DNA from: Porites lobata
Lineage: Eukaryota; Cnidaria; Anthozoa; Scleractinia; Poritidae
Direction of reading: 5' to 3'
Assembly: GCA_942486035.1 (NCBI GenBank)
Contig: CALNXK010000125.1
Coordinates: 646,001 to 710,000 of the forward strand
Length of the DNA: 64,000 nucleotides
The position numbers and the translations under genes are program-made. Below are positions 1-10,811 of the stretch, in pieces. The notes under the pieces are model-generated. The model made no database searches. It saw nothing but the letters and a program-made list of their open reading frames with translations, and was not told the origin of the DNA. Position 1 is the stretch's first letter; the number at the start of each line of letters is the position of its first letter.

Positions 1-490
1 GTTGGCAAATCCTTCTGACACCATGCCTGCATGAAGTGTGCACCGCCTTTTTCTTTTCAAGGCTTTCCAACTTTTTTTGGTAACTTATCCCCACACCGCT
101 GTGCTCGAAACTTTGATCGATAATGTAAAGGTGAAATTTTTTTACCTTTCTGTTCTGTGGAATTATTACGCATATATTTACAGCTTTTTCGATAATATTT
201 CTCACCCGGTTTGTGAAAAAATGGCTATCCACTCCTTGGTTTGTCTTCTAAGGTCTTTACTTCTGACCACTTGTTCCGTCATCGTTCAGACTTCTTCAGT
301 AATTTGACAATTTTTTGTGTCTGAATAGCCAGAAGACAATAAAAATAGATGCCTGAGCTCAAACACAAACAGAGTAGGCCTTCATTTTCATGAAGGAGTA
401 GAGAAAAGAAAAGCAAGCGATAAAAACACCAAAATACCCAACCTACAAAATGGGGAGGAAAAGTATAGTGGGAAAAATCTGGCATACGTG
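1..490. other. Unassigned AT-rich sequence
   Basis: No open frame here carries a motif I recognise; the short open stretches are compatible with chance in AT-rich DNA. No repeat structure or promoter signal stands out. Confidence 0.4.
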
Positions 491-685
491 TACAGTTGGG
501 ACAAAACTTTAAAAAAAAAATTACAAAAAATTATCATTTCTTCAAATGTTAGTTTGAAATTGCTTTGAACGGTTATTCAGATAAATTTCTTACCTGAATC
601 AGTTTACTTTTGCCTAAAGAAGCATTAAATGCTTTGCGCAAAATACAATTTACAATTGGAACGAACTTTTGAAACACCCTGTATA
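491..685. mobile_element. Possible mariner-like non-autonomous remnant
   Basis: The left edge reads TACAGTTGGGACAAAACTTT. The reverse complement of the right edge reads TATACAGGGTGTTTCAAAAG. Both resemble the ACAGGGTG..CAAAAGT ends of many mariner/Tc1 elements. The match between the two ends is weak and there is no transposase, so this is at best a decayed MITE. Confidence 0.25.
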
Positions 686-894
686 GTAGTATCTTTATCT
701 AATACATAAATTTAGCCAGGGCTACAAGCGAAACCTCCGTTTCTATACTTATAATGAAAGCAATCAAATTTAAACAACATGAACTCTAAACACCTAACAC
801 CACCCTACCTTGCCACCGTTGCCATAGAAACTTCGTTCTGACATAGCCAAACGTGAGTACATTGATTTCAACGAACTTTTGCCAGATAATATGC
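686..894. other. Unassigned spacer
   Basis: This is a short stretch between the mariner-like remnant and the DIRS-like relic. I see no gene, repeat or regulatory signal in it. Confidence 0.3.
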
Positions 895-2190
895 ATCTAC
901 ATTCCTCCTTTGCCTCCTTCCAGAACAACTTCACCATCACTGTTGACCCTCAAGAGCCACTGCCCTAGCCTCCGTCCCTTCTCGGCACAAGAAACGTCTT
1001 ATTGATGGGCTATCCTCTTGACTTGAAGCCTGGAACGTCCACCTGTGCTTAGTTTTATTGCTTTACCCACACCTTGCCCCAGACCTCCTTGCATATCAGG
1101 CCCAAATTTGCAAGTTTAGTAGAAAGTGTTAGCATCAGCCTGGCTTGGGTATAATACAACTTTTCACTACATCGCTGCCTCCAGTGTTACAATGGCGTAG
1201 TTAACAAACAACTCTACAATGATATTTTGAATGAAGAGACCCGCCGCTACTGCATCCATTGCCACGCCATTCTACCCTGGGTTATCCAAATTGATGAAAG
1301 CCTCCTCAAACTTTTCGTCCCCCCACAGCTTCCTACACCACTTCCTTCTCTGATACCTTTGGCTCCCCTTCCACGCCCTGAGTACCCCAAACAAGCAGAC
1401 ATCTGTCGTGACTTCAACTGTCGGGCCTGCCACCGAACTGTCAATTTAAGCAAATCTGCAACAAACCAGATTTCAGAGGAAACCACCCTGGCTCCCAGTG
1501 CCTGAAAGTACCCCAGCTGTAACCTTTCCCTCCCCAGTTTAAACCCCTCCTCCAAACCCATCCACATTCCCAACCTTTCTAAGGAACTCAGGCATCATCC
1601 TGATCAACATTTTGAAAAGTCTTCTCCATGACCTGCAACGGGGTTGCAACATTGGTTACAGTGGCCCTCGCTTTACTCTGATAACAGCCCTGGCTAACGA
1701 GGTGTCCAATGGTCTACCAAAGGGCCCTTCCCATCACCAGCTGTCACCAACCTCCAATTTTCCCTCCCCCCATGGTTCTTCAATTAATGATTACATTTTC
1801 AAGGAAGATTTTTCCTTCAACTAAGCTACTTTCGATCAAGCCCCCCCCCCCCCCCCCCCTAGTTGCACCTCATGGAAAGGATGCCCTCATGGCCAAACTA
1901 GATATCAAACAAGCTTTTCAACTCTACCAGTCTACCCGATCTTTGCCTCCCCTTTCGTTTGGGAACCTCCCCCTTCTTCTTCCATCGCCCGGCCAATGCC
2001 TTTGAGTGGCTCCTGAAGAACAACTATCCGTTTCACGACCTGAAGCATTACCCTGATGACCATTTTATGGTCAGCCCTTCCATCTTTTCGGTCTGTGCTC
2101 ACAATGCTCAAACTATCACTCACTTGGCCTCTCAGGTGGGCATACCCCTGGCCCCTAACAATCTTGCTGGACCTTCTCAGCACAAATAAC
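895..2190 (+). pseudogene. DIRS-like (tyrosine-recombinase) retrotransposon relic: gag-like and RT segments
   Basis: Broken open frames in order resemble the gag-to-RT part of cnidarian DIRS-type retrotransposons. A gag-like stretch lies near 995-1190. A Cys/His-rich stretch follows (1227-1505; CIHCH, then CRDFNCRACHR). RT segments come next: FVKSLLHDLQRGCNIGYSGP-like at about 1610-1690, MAKLDIKQAF at 1888-1920, FEWLLKNNYPFHDL near 1998-2045, and a degraded YxDD box reading YPDDHF near 2050-2067. The frame is interrupted by stops, several frameshifts and a deletion between the RT N-terminus and the MAKLDIK block; a run of about 18 C lies at 1841-1859. No tyrosine recombinase or terminal repeat is visible, so this is an old truncated copy. 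The family call rests on remembered motifs. Confidence 0.65.
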
Positions 2191-3485
2191 AAGTACCTTC
2201 TCTGGTAAATAACAAGATGCTTACATATGTTCAGATTTCAGTTTCAAGTATTTTAAAGGACCTAAAGAGCATCATGTCTCACATTTCTTCAACAGAGAAA
2301 TTCAAGCGAACAAGCAAGATGTCAAGAATCATATTCTGTGGATTCTATTTCCAGATCTTTATACTTGAATATTTTTTGGGAATCCTTGGAAGCATTTTCA
2401 TCAGAGAAACATGAACAAGGCTACACCCATTTTATGGAACATAAAGTTTCAGAATGTCAGATATCGGCTGTTGACTACAAGCCAAGAATTACCAAGACGT
2501 GAGGAACTATGTTGCACATGTACAGTGGTGTTGCAAAACTAAGAATGGAATGAAATCTTCTATCCTTAGTACCTTGTCCAACCAAGTGTTTAGCCTTGAA
2601 GGGTAACATTAACTTCATACAGCTGATTCAGGGACAGATGACAAATACACATCATATAAAGATGGAACTTTTTTCCCAGCAGCGCGTTTTCATTGGTTAC
2701 TTCAAGGTCACATGACTTCTAATAATGAAACTGTTTCCTGCCAAAATATGAGAGGGCAAAATTACAAAATCTATGACATCAGAGGGTAACAGTGCACTGT
2801 TCCCTACGACTGCCGTTGTACGTAAACAAAGCATGATTGAGGGTGGCGTGATGATGGCATTTAGTTGTCAGCCCATACACGGATTTGAAGTGGCGATTTT
2901 TTTCACGATTTGCTGATTTGTCGCGACAGAATTTGCCAGCCTTGTGGAAGAAAGATTCCAAAACCACAGCGACAAAAACTGCCTTGTCTACAGCCCTCAG
3001 GTGCAACACCCAAGGGCATATGTATTGGCGACACATTTTTTTGAGAGCCTAACAAAGGAAGCTGTCAACCAACTTCAACCTGGCATCTTTTAAGGTGGTT
3101 TAGAAGACAGAATGGAGGTAATGTATAGGAATGAGACTGATGTTGCACTGAAAAGGAACACACAGCGTTTGTAAAGAAGTACAACAGGCACAATGATGTA
3201 TTCAATGGAAAGAGAGAATCAGTGGTATAGGAGAATACCTGAGTGGGAGGACCTGTTTGGAAGTTGTCCTGGACTTTAAGACCACCTGCAAAGTACATTG
3301 GAAGTATGAGTAAAGAACGAGTGAATCAGTCTGCAGCTACAAGTCAACCAACAGGGATTCAGACAACCCAAAAATGTTGAGTTTCTGGATGGTTATTTCA
3401 TGCTAAACGAGAACATGCCTTCTGAGAGACGTGATTTTAGACAGATGGAACAGCAGCAAGGGGAGAAAAAGGACGAGTTTAATGC
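2191..3485. other. Unassigned intergenic DNA
   Basis: No open frame with a recognisable domain on either strand. The stretch at about 2640-2830 has the feel of an interspersed repeat, but no termini could be defined. Confidence 0.35.
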
Positions 3486-4796
3486 ATGCTGAGACAGAAG
3501 GCCATTATATGTGATCCAAAAGTCCCCCACAACCGTCCGATCTCATTGCTTCCTGTTCTCTCTAAAGAGGTGGAAAAGATTGTTCCAACCCTGCAAGTTC
3601 AAAGCGGGAATAGCAAGTATCACTCTACAGAAACCCTAAGCCTGATAGTTACTAATCACATACTCACGGCCATGGACGAAAAGAAATTAACAGCTATGGT
3701 CCTGATAAACCTTAGCAAAGCGTTTGATAGCATATCTCATGAAACACTTCTCCTTAAACTATGCAATCTAGGTGCGTCGGTCCCTGAAATAGTTCAAAAG
3801 CTACATTACCAATCGCTAGCAGTCCTTTTGACTTGGCACTTGACGACCTGAAGAACTTACAATTACACATAGGACACCTCAGGGATCCATCTTAGGCCCC
3901 ATGTCTTTTGGTTGATATATGAAAAATCTACCTTACACTGTCAAGTCTTGCAGCATCGAATCCTATGATGACGATACAAAGATCCACCTTTCCTTTTCGT
4001 CCAAGGATACCGATTCCTGTCTTACCAAAATCACAGAAGACTTTCGTCATACTGCTGGTTGGTGTTGCTCGGACCAGATACTCATCAATCCAAGTAAAAC
4101 TAAACTATTTTTGTTTGGAACAAAGCCGCTCCTGAGTAGAGCAAAGGAAGTTATACCCTTCCTAGGTCAATTTCTTATTCCTGTAACCCTCAGTCAAAGA
4201 CTTGGGCATTACACTACACTCAAACCTCTCTTTCATTGACCATGTCAATGATCTGACCTCGTCACTTCCACATGTTGCGCTAGACTAATAGGGTCAGGCA
4301 CCTATCTTCTAAACCCATACTTCTAGTTAGTTTAAATTCCCTTGCATTTAGCAAGTAACTGTCCTGTTCAACAGTCTGGGCAGGTACTTTCAAACAGAAC
4401 TTACAGAAGTTACAACTTATACAAAACTTTGCTGCCTGTGTATTGACCGATAGTAAGAAGTTTGACCGTACCACACAGGTCCTTCAGGAATTAAGATTGC
4501 TTTTCATCCCACATCAATTACTGGCACACAATGCTATACAAATGTACAATATTGTAAACGACTATGTTCTATCGTATTTTAGTAGTTTTGTTAGGTAGAG
4601 ATCAGATGTGCATAATAACAATACTATAAGAAGTGTTAATTTAGGTGTTCCTGAGAGTCAAACAACCACCGCTCAACAATCTCTTCAATTTCACTCAGTC
4701 AACATATGGAGTTCTCTCAGTGCAAACACTAGGAACAGTCGAACATCAATCTGTTTTAAGTGCAATGTTAAACGCGAATTGTGTACCAGACTATGA
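3486..4796 (+). pseudogene. CR1/L2-like LINE relic: reverse transcriptase and C-terminal part of ORF2
   Basis: Translation in shifting frames gives RT landmarks of the CR1/L2/Rex group. RPISLLPVLSK (3535-3570) is followed by the block-3 motif VLINLSKAFDSISHETLL (3700-3755), a YADD-type box degraded to YDDDTKIHLSF (3963-3995), and ..INPSKTKLFLFGT (4085-4125). A C-terminal tail (NIVNDY.., SVNIWSSL..) reaches 4796. There are several stops and frameshifts. The endonuclease half is absent, so the copy is 5'-truncated, as is usual for LINEs. The next 80 bases are AT-rich and end at the TTAA of the foldback element. Confidence 0.75.
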
Positions 4797-4883
4797 GCCT
4801 AATTTTGATTTTTTTCTAACATAATTTTGGACGGTGTTGTACAATACGTATGTACATATATATATTACTATCTTTTAGCTTAA

Positions 4884-6695
4884 GGTGGCTCCGTAATTAA
4901 TACAAGAGCATTTAGCGGTGACAAATTTCCGTCATAACTTTTTCGACTTTAACGCGATGGCCGCGAAACTTTGGAAAGAAAAACAGATATCATTCGGCAA
5001 TAATACGAAATATTCCGATTTCATTGATGGTAAATATTTCTTGAGAAATTAGCGCTTACAAGGACCCTAATGTTCAAAGAAAATCGCGTTTAGTAAAAAA
5101 TTTTGGTGATATTTTTTACTGAAATTTCTGGTATCGGCTTTAATTGATATAATAAATATGCCAGAGGAATTTCAGAAAAATCGTTGGAGTAGAAGTCCGT
5201 AACTAAAAGTCACTCAAAATTCAGCTGTGAAATTGTTTTGGAATTTCAAAAATAAATTACTATCAGGTAGAAGGAGCCACCAGTTTGAATCTTCGGGACA
5301 AGTAAATTCAACGTTTGCTAATTCTTAAAACAAAAGCCGATTGCCTATCGTGCTATTCTTTGAAAGATACTTTTTAGTTTTAGAAGCACTATAAATTGCT
5401 CCAAACCTTGCTCTGAAGTAGAGTTACTTGTTCTTCGACAGTTTTAAAATATCCCTTGGCAGTTTTGGCTCAAACTCCTGCTGCATACATTTTGATGTAT
5501 TGCAATGCATTTTCAGCGACTTTTACTGCTGTTCGTTGCTTCCAACTCAGAAAAAAAGTATTGAGATTGGACGCTACCTCGTATCAGAGCTCAGATAGAA
5601 CGGTCCAGCACCTTTGTTTATGACTACAAAATGAGCACGAGCGGCAGTTCTGCGAGGAATTCGCACCTCACCCAGGGGGGACAAACGACAATGATGACCA
5701 TGCCTGTGAACCGAATAACATCACAGTGCAAAATAAAATTATCGCAAAAACACTGCCCGTAAATAAATTTACAACTCTGAAATTTTTGTTACTCCTTTCT
5801 TCAATGAATGGGTATTTTTTTCTTGATTATTATGTTTTGCTCTGCAATACATGTTTATACAGATCGGTTCACAGACATGGGCATCATTGTCATTCGTCCC
5901 CCCTGGCTGAGGTGCGAATTCCTCGCAGAGCTACCGCTCGTACTCATTTTCTGGTCATAAACAAAGGTGCTGAACAGTTCTATCTGAGCTTCGATACAAG
6001 GTAGCTTACAATCCCAATACCTTTTTCCCGAATTGGAAACAACATACAGCAGGAAAAGCCGTTGAGGATGCATTGCAATACATCAAAATGTATGTAGCAG
6101 GAGTTTGAACCAAAACTGCCAAGGGATATTTTAAAAATGTCGAGGAACAAGTCATTCGACGTCAGAGCAAAGTTTGGAGCAATTTATAGTGCTTCTAAAA
6201 CTGAAAAGTACCTTTTAAAGAATAGCACGATAGGCAATCGGCTTCTGTTTTCAGAATTAGCAAACACTGATTTTACTTGTCCCGAAAATTGAAACTGGTG
6301 TCTCCTTCTTCCTGATAGTAATTTATTTTTGACATTCCAAAACAATTTCACAGCTGAATTTTGAGCGACTTTTAGTTACGGACTTCTGCTCCAACGATTT
6401 TTCTGAAATTCCTCTGGCATATTTATTACATTAATTAAAGCCGATACCAGAAATTTCAGCAAAAAATATCAGCAAAATATTTTACTAGACGCGATTTTCT
6501 TTGAACATTAGGGTCCTTGTAAGCGCTAATTTCTCAAGAAATATTTACCATCAGTGAAATCGGAATATTTCCTATTATTGCCGAATGATATCTGTTGTTC
6601 TTTCCAAAGTTTCGCAGCCATCGCGTTGAAGTCGAAAAGGTTATGACGGAAAATTTGTCACAGCTAAATGCTCTTGTATTAATTACGGAGCCACC
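4884..6695. mobile_element. TTAA-flanked foldback element, 0.83-kb arms (Kolobok-like, non-autonomous)
   Basis: The left arm 4884-5714 is the near-perfect reverse complement of 5864-6695, around a loop of about 150 bases. The ends begin GGTGGCTCCGTAATTAA, and TTAA directly flanks both sides (4880-4883 and 6696-6699). A TTAA target site with GG-starting ends fits Kolobok better than piggyBac, whose ends start CCC. No transposase frame exists inside; the short open frames are shadows of the arms. A transcript crossing it would fold into a hairpin of about 830 base pairs. A sister element lies at 24755-26646 with the same design. Confidence 0.88.
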
Positions 6696-6734
6696 TTAAC
6701 ACATTTGCCTGTAATATTAAATTGTAAATAGAGA

Positions 6735-6881
6735 ATACTTCATGGAAAGTGCTAGCATACGGTATTTATGCACGAGTTGTTGACGTGTCAGAAATCGAAC
6801 GAGTGAGCGCAGTGAACGAGTAAGATTTCTGATACAAAAACAAGTGCGTAAGTACCGTACAAAGCACTTTCCATGTGGTAT
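6735..6881. mobile_element. Short MITE (about 147 bp)
   Basis: The left end ATACTTCATGGAAAGTGCT and the reverse complement of the right end, ATACCACATGGAAAGTGCT, match at 17 of 19 positions. The inverted similarity continues inward (GCATACGGTA..TGCAC against GTGCGTAAGTACCGT). A short self-complementary block, GAACGAGTGAGCGCAGTGAACGAG, lies in the middle, described here rather than as a separate feature. No coding potential. Confidence 0.6.
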
Positions 6882-8278
6882 TGTGTTTATTATATACATA
6901 CTGAGACATTCATTATTTTGGAGGCCTTTTTATTTTAAATCTTTCAAAAATGCTAAAATTCGCCGCTACACACTTACCGCAAAATGACAACAAAAACGAA
7001 GTATCAGCTTTTTAGTAAAAAGGTTTGTTAAAAACATAAATGACGGAAAGGATATGAGGTAATCCAAGAACTATAAGTAATCTTAACTGTTTTTTCTCAA
7101 TGCACAATTGAAAATGAGTGAATTTAAGTAAAATGGCCGATTTCAATAAAAGCTTAAGCTTAAATGAAAGGCAAAGTAGCTTCGACAAAAAGCACAACAA
7201 AAGCTTACGTCTCGTTCTGTTTATCCCTTTCTGCTGTTGTTTCACCGGCTCTCTACCGTTTTCTTTATCGACATTCGACAGTGAAAGAAACGAAACTATT
7301 CCACTCCATTTCCGAAATGTTTTCCACTTTTTTAGCGAGAAAAACTCTTTGAGTAAAACTTTTCTCGTTGAATGTGTGCGAAGCGGCGCTGCAAGCTGCA
7401 ATAAAAGGTGGGAATTTTGGCGCGAAACCCACACACCTCTGTGGCTTCTGATTGGCCGTATCATTTTTCTCACACATGAAAAAACATCATTCGCGATTTT
7501 GATTGGCTAGAACTAATTTGCGTGAGAAAACTTACGACATAGCTTTTTGGTGAGTATTTCTCAGTATGTACATAATAAATTTTTATATTCCTAGACTTTC
7601 ACTCAACTAAACAGGGACTGCTAATGGTCGATTCCTGATCACGTGGCCATGACCAGATTGTGATACATTAAGCAACATACCCAGCTCAGGATACATTACT
7701 GCAGGTGATCAAAGCATAGTGGAAACTGGCATGACAGAAGGCGGGAAAAATAATGTTATACAATGATGTGAATGCTACTAGCGCTGTGATTGGTCGTTGT
7801 CCATGACCTTTTGGAGTACAGATACATGGATGATGTCATGGGAGACTTGCTTTCTTTGTTTTGTTCAACATGGCGTGCGGTTTTGAAAACGTTTTTGAGA
7901 TTATTTCGGATTAAGGCACGTGAAAGCCTCGAAAAAACTTTGCCAGAGCTATTTACAAAGCAGAAAAATGGAGAAAAGGAGAGCAAAAGAGCTCTTTACA
8001 ACTTAAGAACACCTAAACTACAAGAAATCTTCACAACAGTTGCCATCGTGTGTCATCGCTACGAGAGACTCGCTGTTTTGCTATATGTTTTTGCCATTAT
8101 TCTGCTTTGAGCAAGAAAAGACATTGAAAAACTTTTCGAAGAATCTGTATACAAGCAGAGACGAAATATAGCGTTTGGGACTTTAAAAAATGCATAAACT
8201 AGTACTGATCTTCGAACAGTCAAGCGGTACGAGGCAGGTATGTGTATCGGTCTTTTTTCTTTTCTGATCATTGCATAA
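6882..8278. other. Unassigned DNA with chance open frames
   Basis: The longest open frame (7118-7510, plus strand, about 130 codons) has no known domain and is overlapped by equally long frames on the other strand. The block 7860-8200 looks like the decayed coding remnant of an interspersed repeat when read across several stops, but I cannot name a family. Confidence 0.35.
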
Positions 8279-8465
8279 AACAAATAGACTCCATGTTGCC
8301 GTGGGCCTGTTCAGAAATAGATCACAGATGAGGTCAAAATGTGATAAAAACATCAATGACACACTCGCCTGCGGCTCGTGTGCCACTTCTTTGTTTTTAC
8401 CACATTTTGACCTCATCTGTGATCTATTACTGAACAGACGCACGGCAACATGGAATCTATTTGTT
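8279..8465. mobile_element. Palindromic MITE (187 bp)
   Basis: The first 65 or so bases (AACAAATAGACTCCATGTTG onward) are repeated as reverse complement at the right end (to 8465), around a central spacer of about 55 bases. The arms differ by a few substitutions and indels. The stem includes ATAGATCACAGATGAGGTCA on one side and its complement on the other. Open frames here are only translations of the palindrome. Confidence 0.8.
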
Positions 8466-8738
8466 AAGCAGTTTTCTTTTTCATGAATGAACACAACAAC
8501 ACAAACACGAAGCCTCAAACTAAAAAGTAATGATTTTTAAAGTTATCCCAGAAGAGAAACAGCAGCTAGTGGAGGAAAAAGATGCAGATAATATATGGAA
8601 AGTACTTTGGGAATCATTCATTCAGTGGTTTTGAGAATTATATTTGTGTTGAGGTGTTGTTATAAGTACCGAGTCAATTGTCTTCGTTTGCTCCAGTATT
8701 TTGTTGCTGATGAAGTAAAAGTTTAGAAATATAACAAA

Positions 8739-8806
8739 ACACTTAATGTCACATCCCTCAGGAAACCAGTTAGTTTTGTTTTCCCTCGGGATCTGACTTT
8801 AAGTGT
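8739..8806. repeat. Short hairpin repeat
   Basis: ACACTTAATGTCACATCCCT at the left pairs with the reverse complement of the right end (to TTTAAGTGT at 8806) with a few mismatches. It looks like a small solo MITE or the end of one. No coding content. Confidence 0.5.
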
Positions 8807-8885
8807 ATATTATTTTTACTTTCCTTTTTTTCTTCATTAATTGTAATATAACTCCGAAAACCCCTTGGGGAGAGTTAATAAAACT

Positions 8886-9556
8886 AGTAGTCTACTATGT
8901 TGGAAATTAACCCCGTTGGTGTCTTCCCCTGTCTTCCCCTGTCTTCCCTTTATTAATATGCGTAAGCCTATGACGTCACCTCGGAAAGAAGTGTCTTCCT
9001 CCATATATAATGAAGTGGATAGGTTTATTAATGAGCGTCACTCTACTACATATAGGAACAATAGGCTTGTCTAGACTTGCCCGGGCTCTTTTAACCCTGA
9101 TTGGATAGTAAACAATCTATTATGTGTTTAACATAAAAGCGGGCTCTCCGTTCAGCATTTTATTATTGTCACAAACTCCAGTAAATAATATATTTGAGCG
9201 GATAGCTTCCAAACATACTAGTCAACGGTCCGAAAACAGTACTCGACTTAGAACTATTCACTGTGACCAAAGATAAATATTTTTATTCTACAAAACCATT
9301 GATTCTGTTTTGTCAATATAATTCAACCTTCAAACGTTTCTAGACTGTGGTATCGAGCGTTAACCATTAACAGGTTGGCCTTTTTCCTTTTAGACCTGTA
9401 TCATACGAAACAAAACGAACGCAAGCGAACTGTATTTTATTATTCATCGCAAACTAATTTAATATACACTGAGCCAACATGAACGCTTGTCGCATAAATT
9501 ATCCACGGGAATCAACTCAATTATATATAAACAATGGTGGGATTAATACGCGCTTG
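8886..9556 (+). repeat. Left terminal inverted repeat of the Polinton-like element
   Basis: This is the reverse complement of 12302-12967 with scattered substitutions and small indels. The outer 37 or so bases (from AGTAGTCTACTATGTTGG) are identical. A GTCTTCCCCT-type short repeat lies just inside. The inner boundary is soft, because similarity fades around 9537-9556. Confidence 0.85.
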
Positions 9557-9598
9557 CTCCAACCAGACTACACCTTTGTTTCGGTTAAAAAAAATACA

Positions 9599-9604
9599 TT
9601 TATT
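9599..9604 (-). terminator. Poly(A) signal for the acidic-protein gene
   Basis: TTTATT on the plus strand is AATAAA on the minus strand, about 55 bases past the stop codon of the minus-strand gene and just inside the left inverted repeat. Confidence 0.6.
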
Positions 9605-9658
9605 GATAACAAAACCATCAAAGTGTTACAACAATAGATGAATAGACAGAGTTCCAGC

Positions 9659-10168
9659 TTAGTCTTCGGGAACAGTTTGTTTGACAAACAATCGATTGAG
9701 TAAGAATTTCCGCTTATCGATGGCAAGTTCTGTCGATTCCAGCCAGTCATATCCTTCCGTGTCTTTGAGATCTTGGCGGGTTTCCATCACTTTTCGGAAT
9801 GTCGGATCTTTCTTCATTGCATGCATCCACTGTAAAAACTCTAAGAACACTTTTCTCAATTCCTTTCTATATACTGGAAGCAAAGCATTTTCAGCTTTAA
9901 TGCGGGCCACTTCAGGCGAGTCTCCGTTTTGTTCATACTCGTTGATCAGAGCTTCGAGCTGGGCTTCGTGGCGATTACAAACTTCATTTTGAATGCGTGA
10001 CCAAGGATCTACATGCTCCTCCTCCTCCTCTCCGGAAGAGTCCATTTCTTCGCTAGATTGAGAACTTTGAGATGATTGTTCGCTTTCTTGTGAGCTTTCA
10101 ATATCGTCGTCATCATCTTCAAAATTTCCATATCCTTTTTGAACGAGATGATTATAATTGCTGAACAT
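9659..10168 (-). CDS. Acidic, serine-rich protein of the Polinton-like element (169 aa), function unknown
   Basis: The open frame extends upstream to 10264, but I start it at the methionine at 10168 (MFSNYNHL..). A TATAAAAG box sits at 10234-10227, downstream of the longer start and about 60 bases ahead of this one. Residues about 16-55 are an Asp/Glu/Ser tract (a DDDDD run, repeated SSQ, then GEEEEE). The rest is a charged, probably helical domain with DPWSRI, RKELRKVFLEFLQWMHAMKK and a C-terminal DKRKFLLNRL. I remember similar acidic-head proteins as recurrent uncharacterised proteins in cnidarian genomes, but no function is known to me. It is transcribed away from the ATPase gene across the minisatellite and has its own poly(A) signal. 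Frame intact; no membrane segment or signal peptide. Confidence 0.75.
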   Translation of the reverse strand: MFSNYNHLVQKGYGNFEDDDDDIESSQESEQSSQSSQSSEEMDSSGEEEEEHVDPWSRIQNEVCNRHEAQLEALINEYEQNGDSPEVARIKAENALLPVYRKELRKVFLEFLQWMHAMKKDPTFRKVMETRQDLKDTEGYDWLESTELAIDKRKFLLNRLFVKQTVPED

Positions 10169-10226
10169 TGTGATCCGAACTGCACGAGGTTTAAGAACTG
10201 ACTGAATCAGAAACAGCGGCTTACTT

Positions 10227-10234
10227 CTTTTATA
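10227..10234 (-). promoter_or_regulatory. TATA box of the acidic-protein gene
   Basis: TATAAAAG on the minus strand, 59 bases ahead of the ATG at 10168. This spacing fits a core promoter with a short 5' leader, and it decides the start-codon choice. Confidence 0.6.
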
Positions 10235-10287
10235 GCTATCGATGGAGGCACGGCTGCAAAGCACAACGGAACTCTATGAACTTTCAT

Positions 10288-10733
10288 TGTACCCCTCCTG
10301 TACCCCTCCTGTACCCTTCCTGTACCCCTACTGTACCCCTCCTGTACCCTTCCTGTACCCCTACTGTACCCCTCCTGTACCCCTACTGTACCCCTCCTGT
10401 ACCCTTCCTGTACCCCTACTGTACCCCTCCTGTACCCCTACTGTACCCCTCCTGTACCCCTCCTGTACCCTTCCTGTACCCCTACTGTACCCCTCCTGTA
10501 CCCTTCCTGTACCCCTACTGTACCCCTCCTGTACCCCTACTGTACCCCTACTGTACCCCTCCTGTACCCCTCCTGTACCCCTCCTGTACCCCTCCTGTAC
10601 CCCTCCTGTACCCCTCCTGTACCCCTCCTGTACCCCTACTGTACCCCTACTGTACCCTTCCTGTACCCCTACTGTACCCCTCCTGTACCCCTACTGTACC
10701 CTTCCTGTACCCCTCCTGTACCCCTGAATTCTC
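10288..10733. repeat. 11-bp minisatellite, about 40 tandem copies
   Basis: The unit is TGTACCCCTCC with two frequent variants, TGTACCCCTAC and TGTACCCTTCC. The array lies between the divergent promoters of the two element genes. Because 11 is not a multiple of 3, all plus-strand frames stay open and give Leu-Tyr-Pro/Cys-Thr-Pro repeats, which explains the long spurious open frames here. The minus strand is purine-rich (GGGGTACAGGA). Confidence 0.95.
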
Positions 10734-10762
10734 TTAAGTACTCCCCACCATTGTAAAATAAC

Positions 10763-10772
10763 TATATATTAA
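10763..10772 (+). promoter_or_regulatory. TATA-like element of the ATPase gene
   Basis: TATATATTAA lies about 40-50 bases ahead of the ATPase start codon at 10812, between it and the minisatellite. Confidence 0.45.
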
Positions 10773-10811
10773 ATGATTCCGTTAACTGTGAGTCATTTTT
10801 CATAAGCAGTC

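Noticed and set aside
5726..6073. Short frames in the centre of the first foldback
   Set aside because: They come from the arms and loop of the palindrome and mirror each other; no transposase motif.
4884..6695. piggyBac-type assignment for the TTAA foldbacks
   Set aside because: piggyBac ends begin CCC; these begin GGTG, which fits Kolobok-type ends better, though without a transposase the call stays tentative.
7012..7510. Overlapping 130-150-codon frames on both strands
   Set aside because: No domain, no splice or promoter context, and equal length on both strands suggests chance.
9681..9992. 103-codon plus-strand frame
   Set aside because: Antisense shadow of the acidic-protein gene, which has a TATA box, poly(A) signal and biased composition on the other strand.
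10288..10733. CRISPR-like repeat array
   Set aside because: Units are contiguous 11-mers with no spacers, in a eukaryotic transposon.
10242..10737. Two overlapping 150-codon proteins of LYPSCTPPVP-type repeats
   Set aside because: They are translations of an 11-bp minisatellite, whose period keeps all plus frames open; no start context or conservation argues for a protein.
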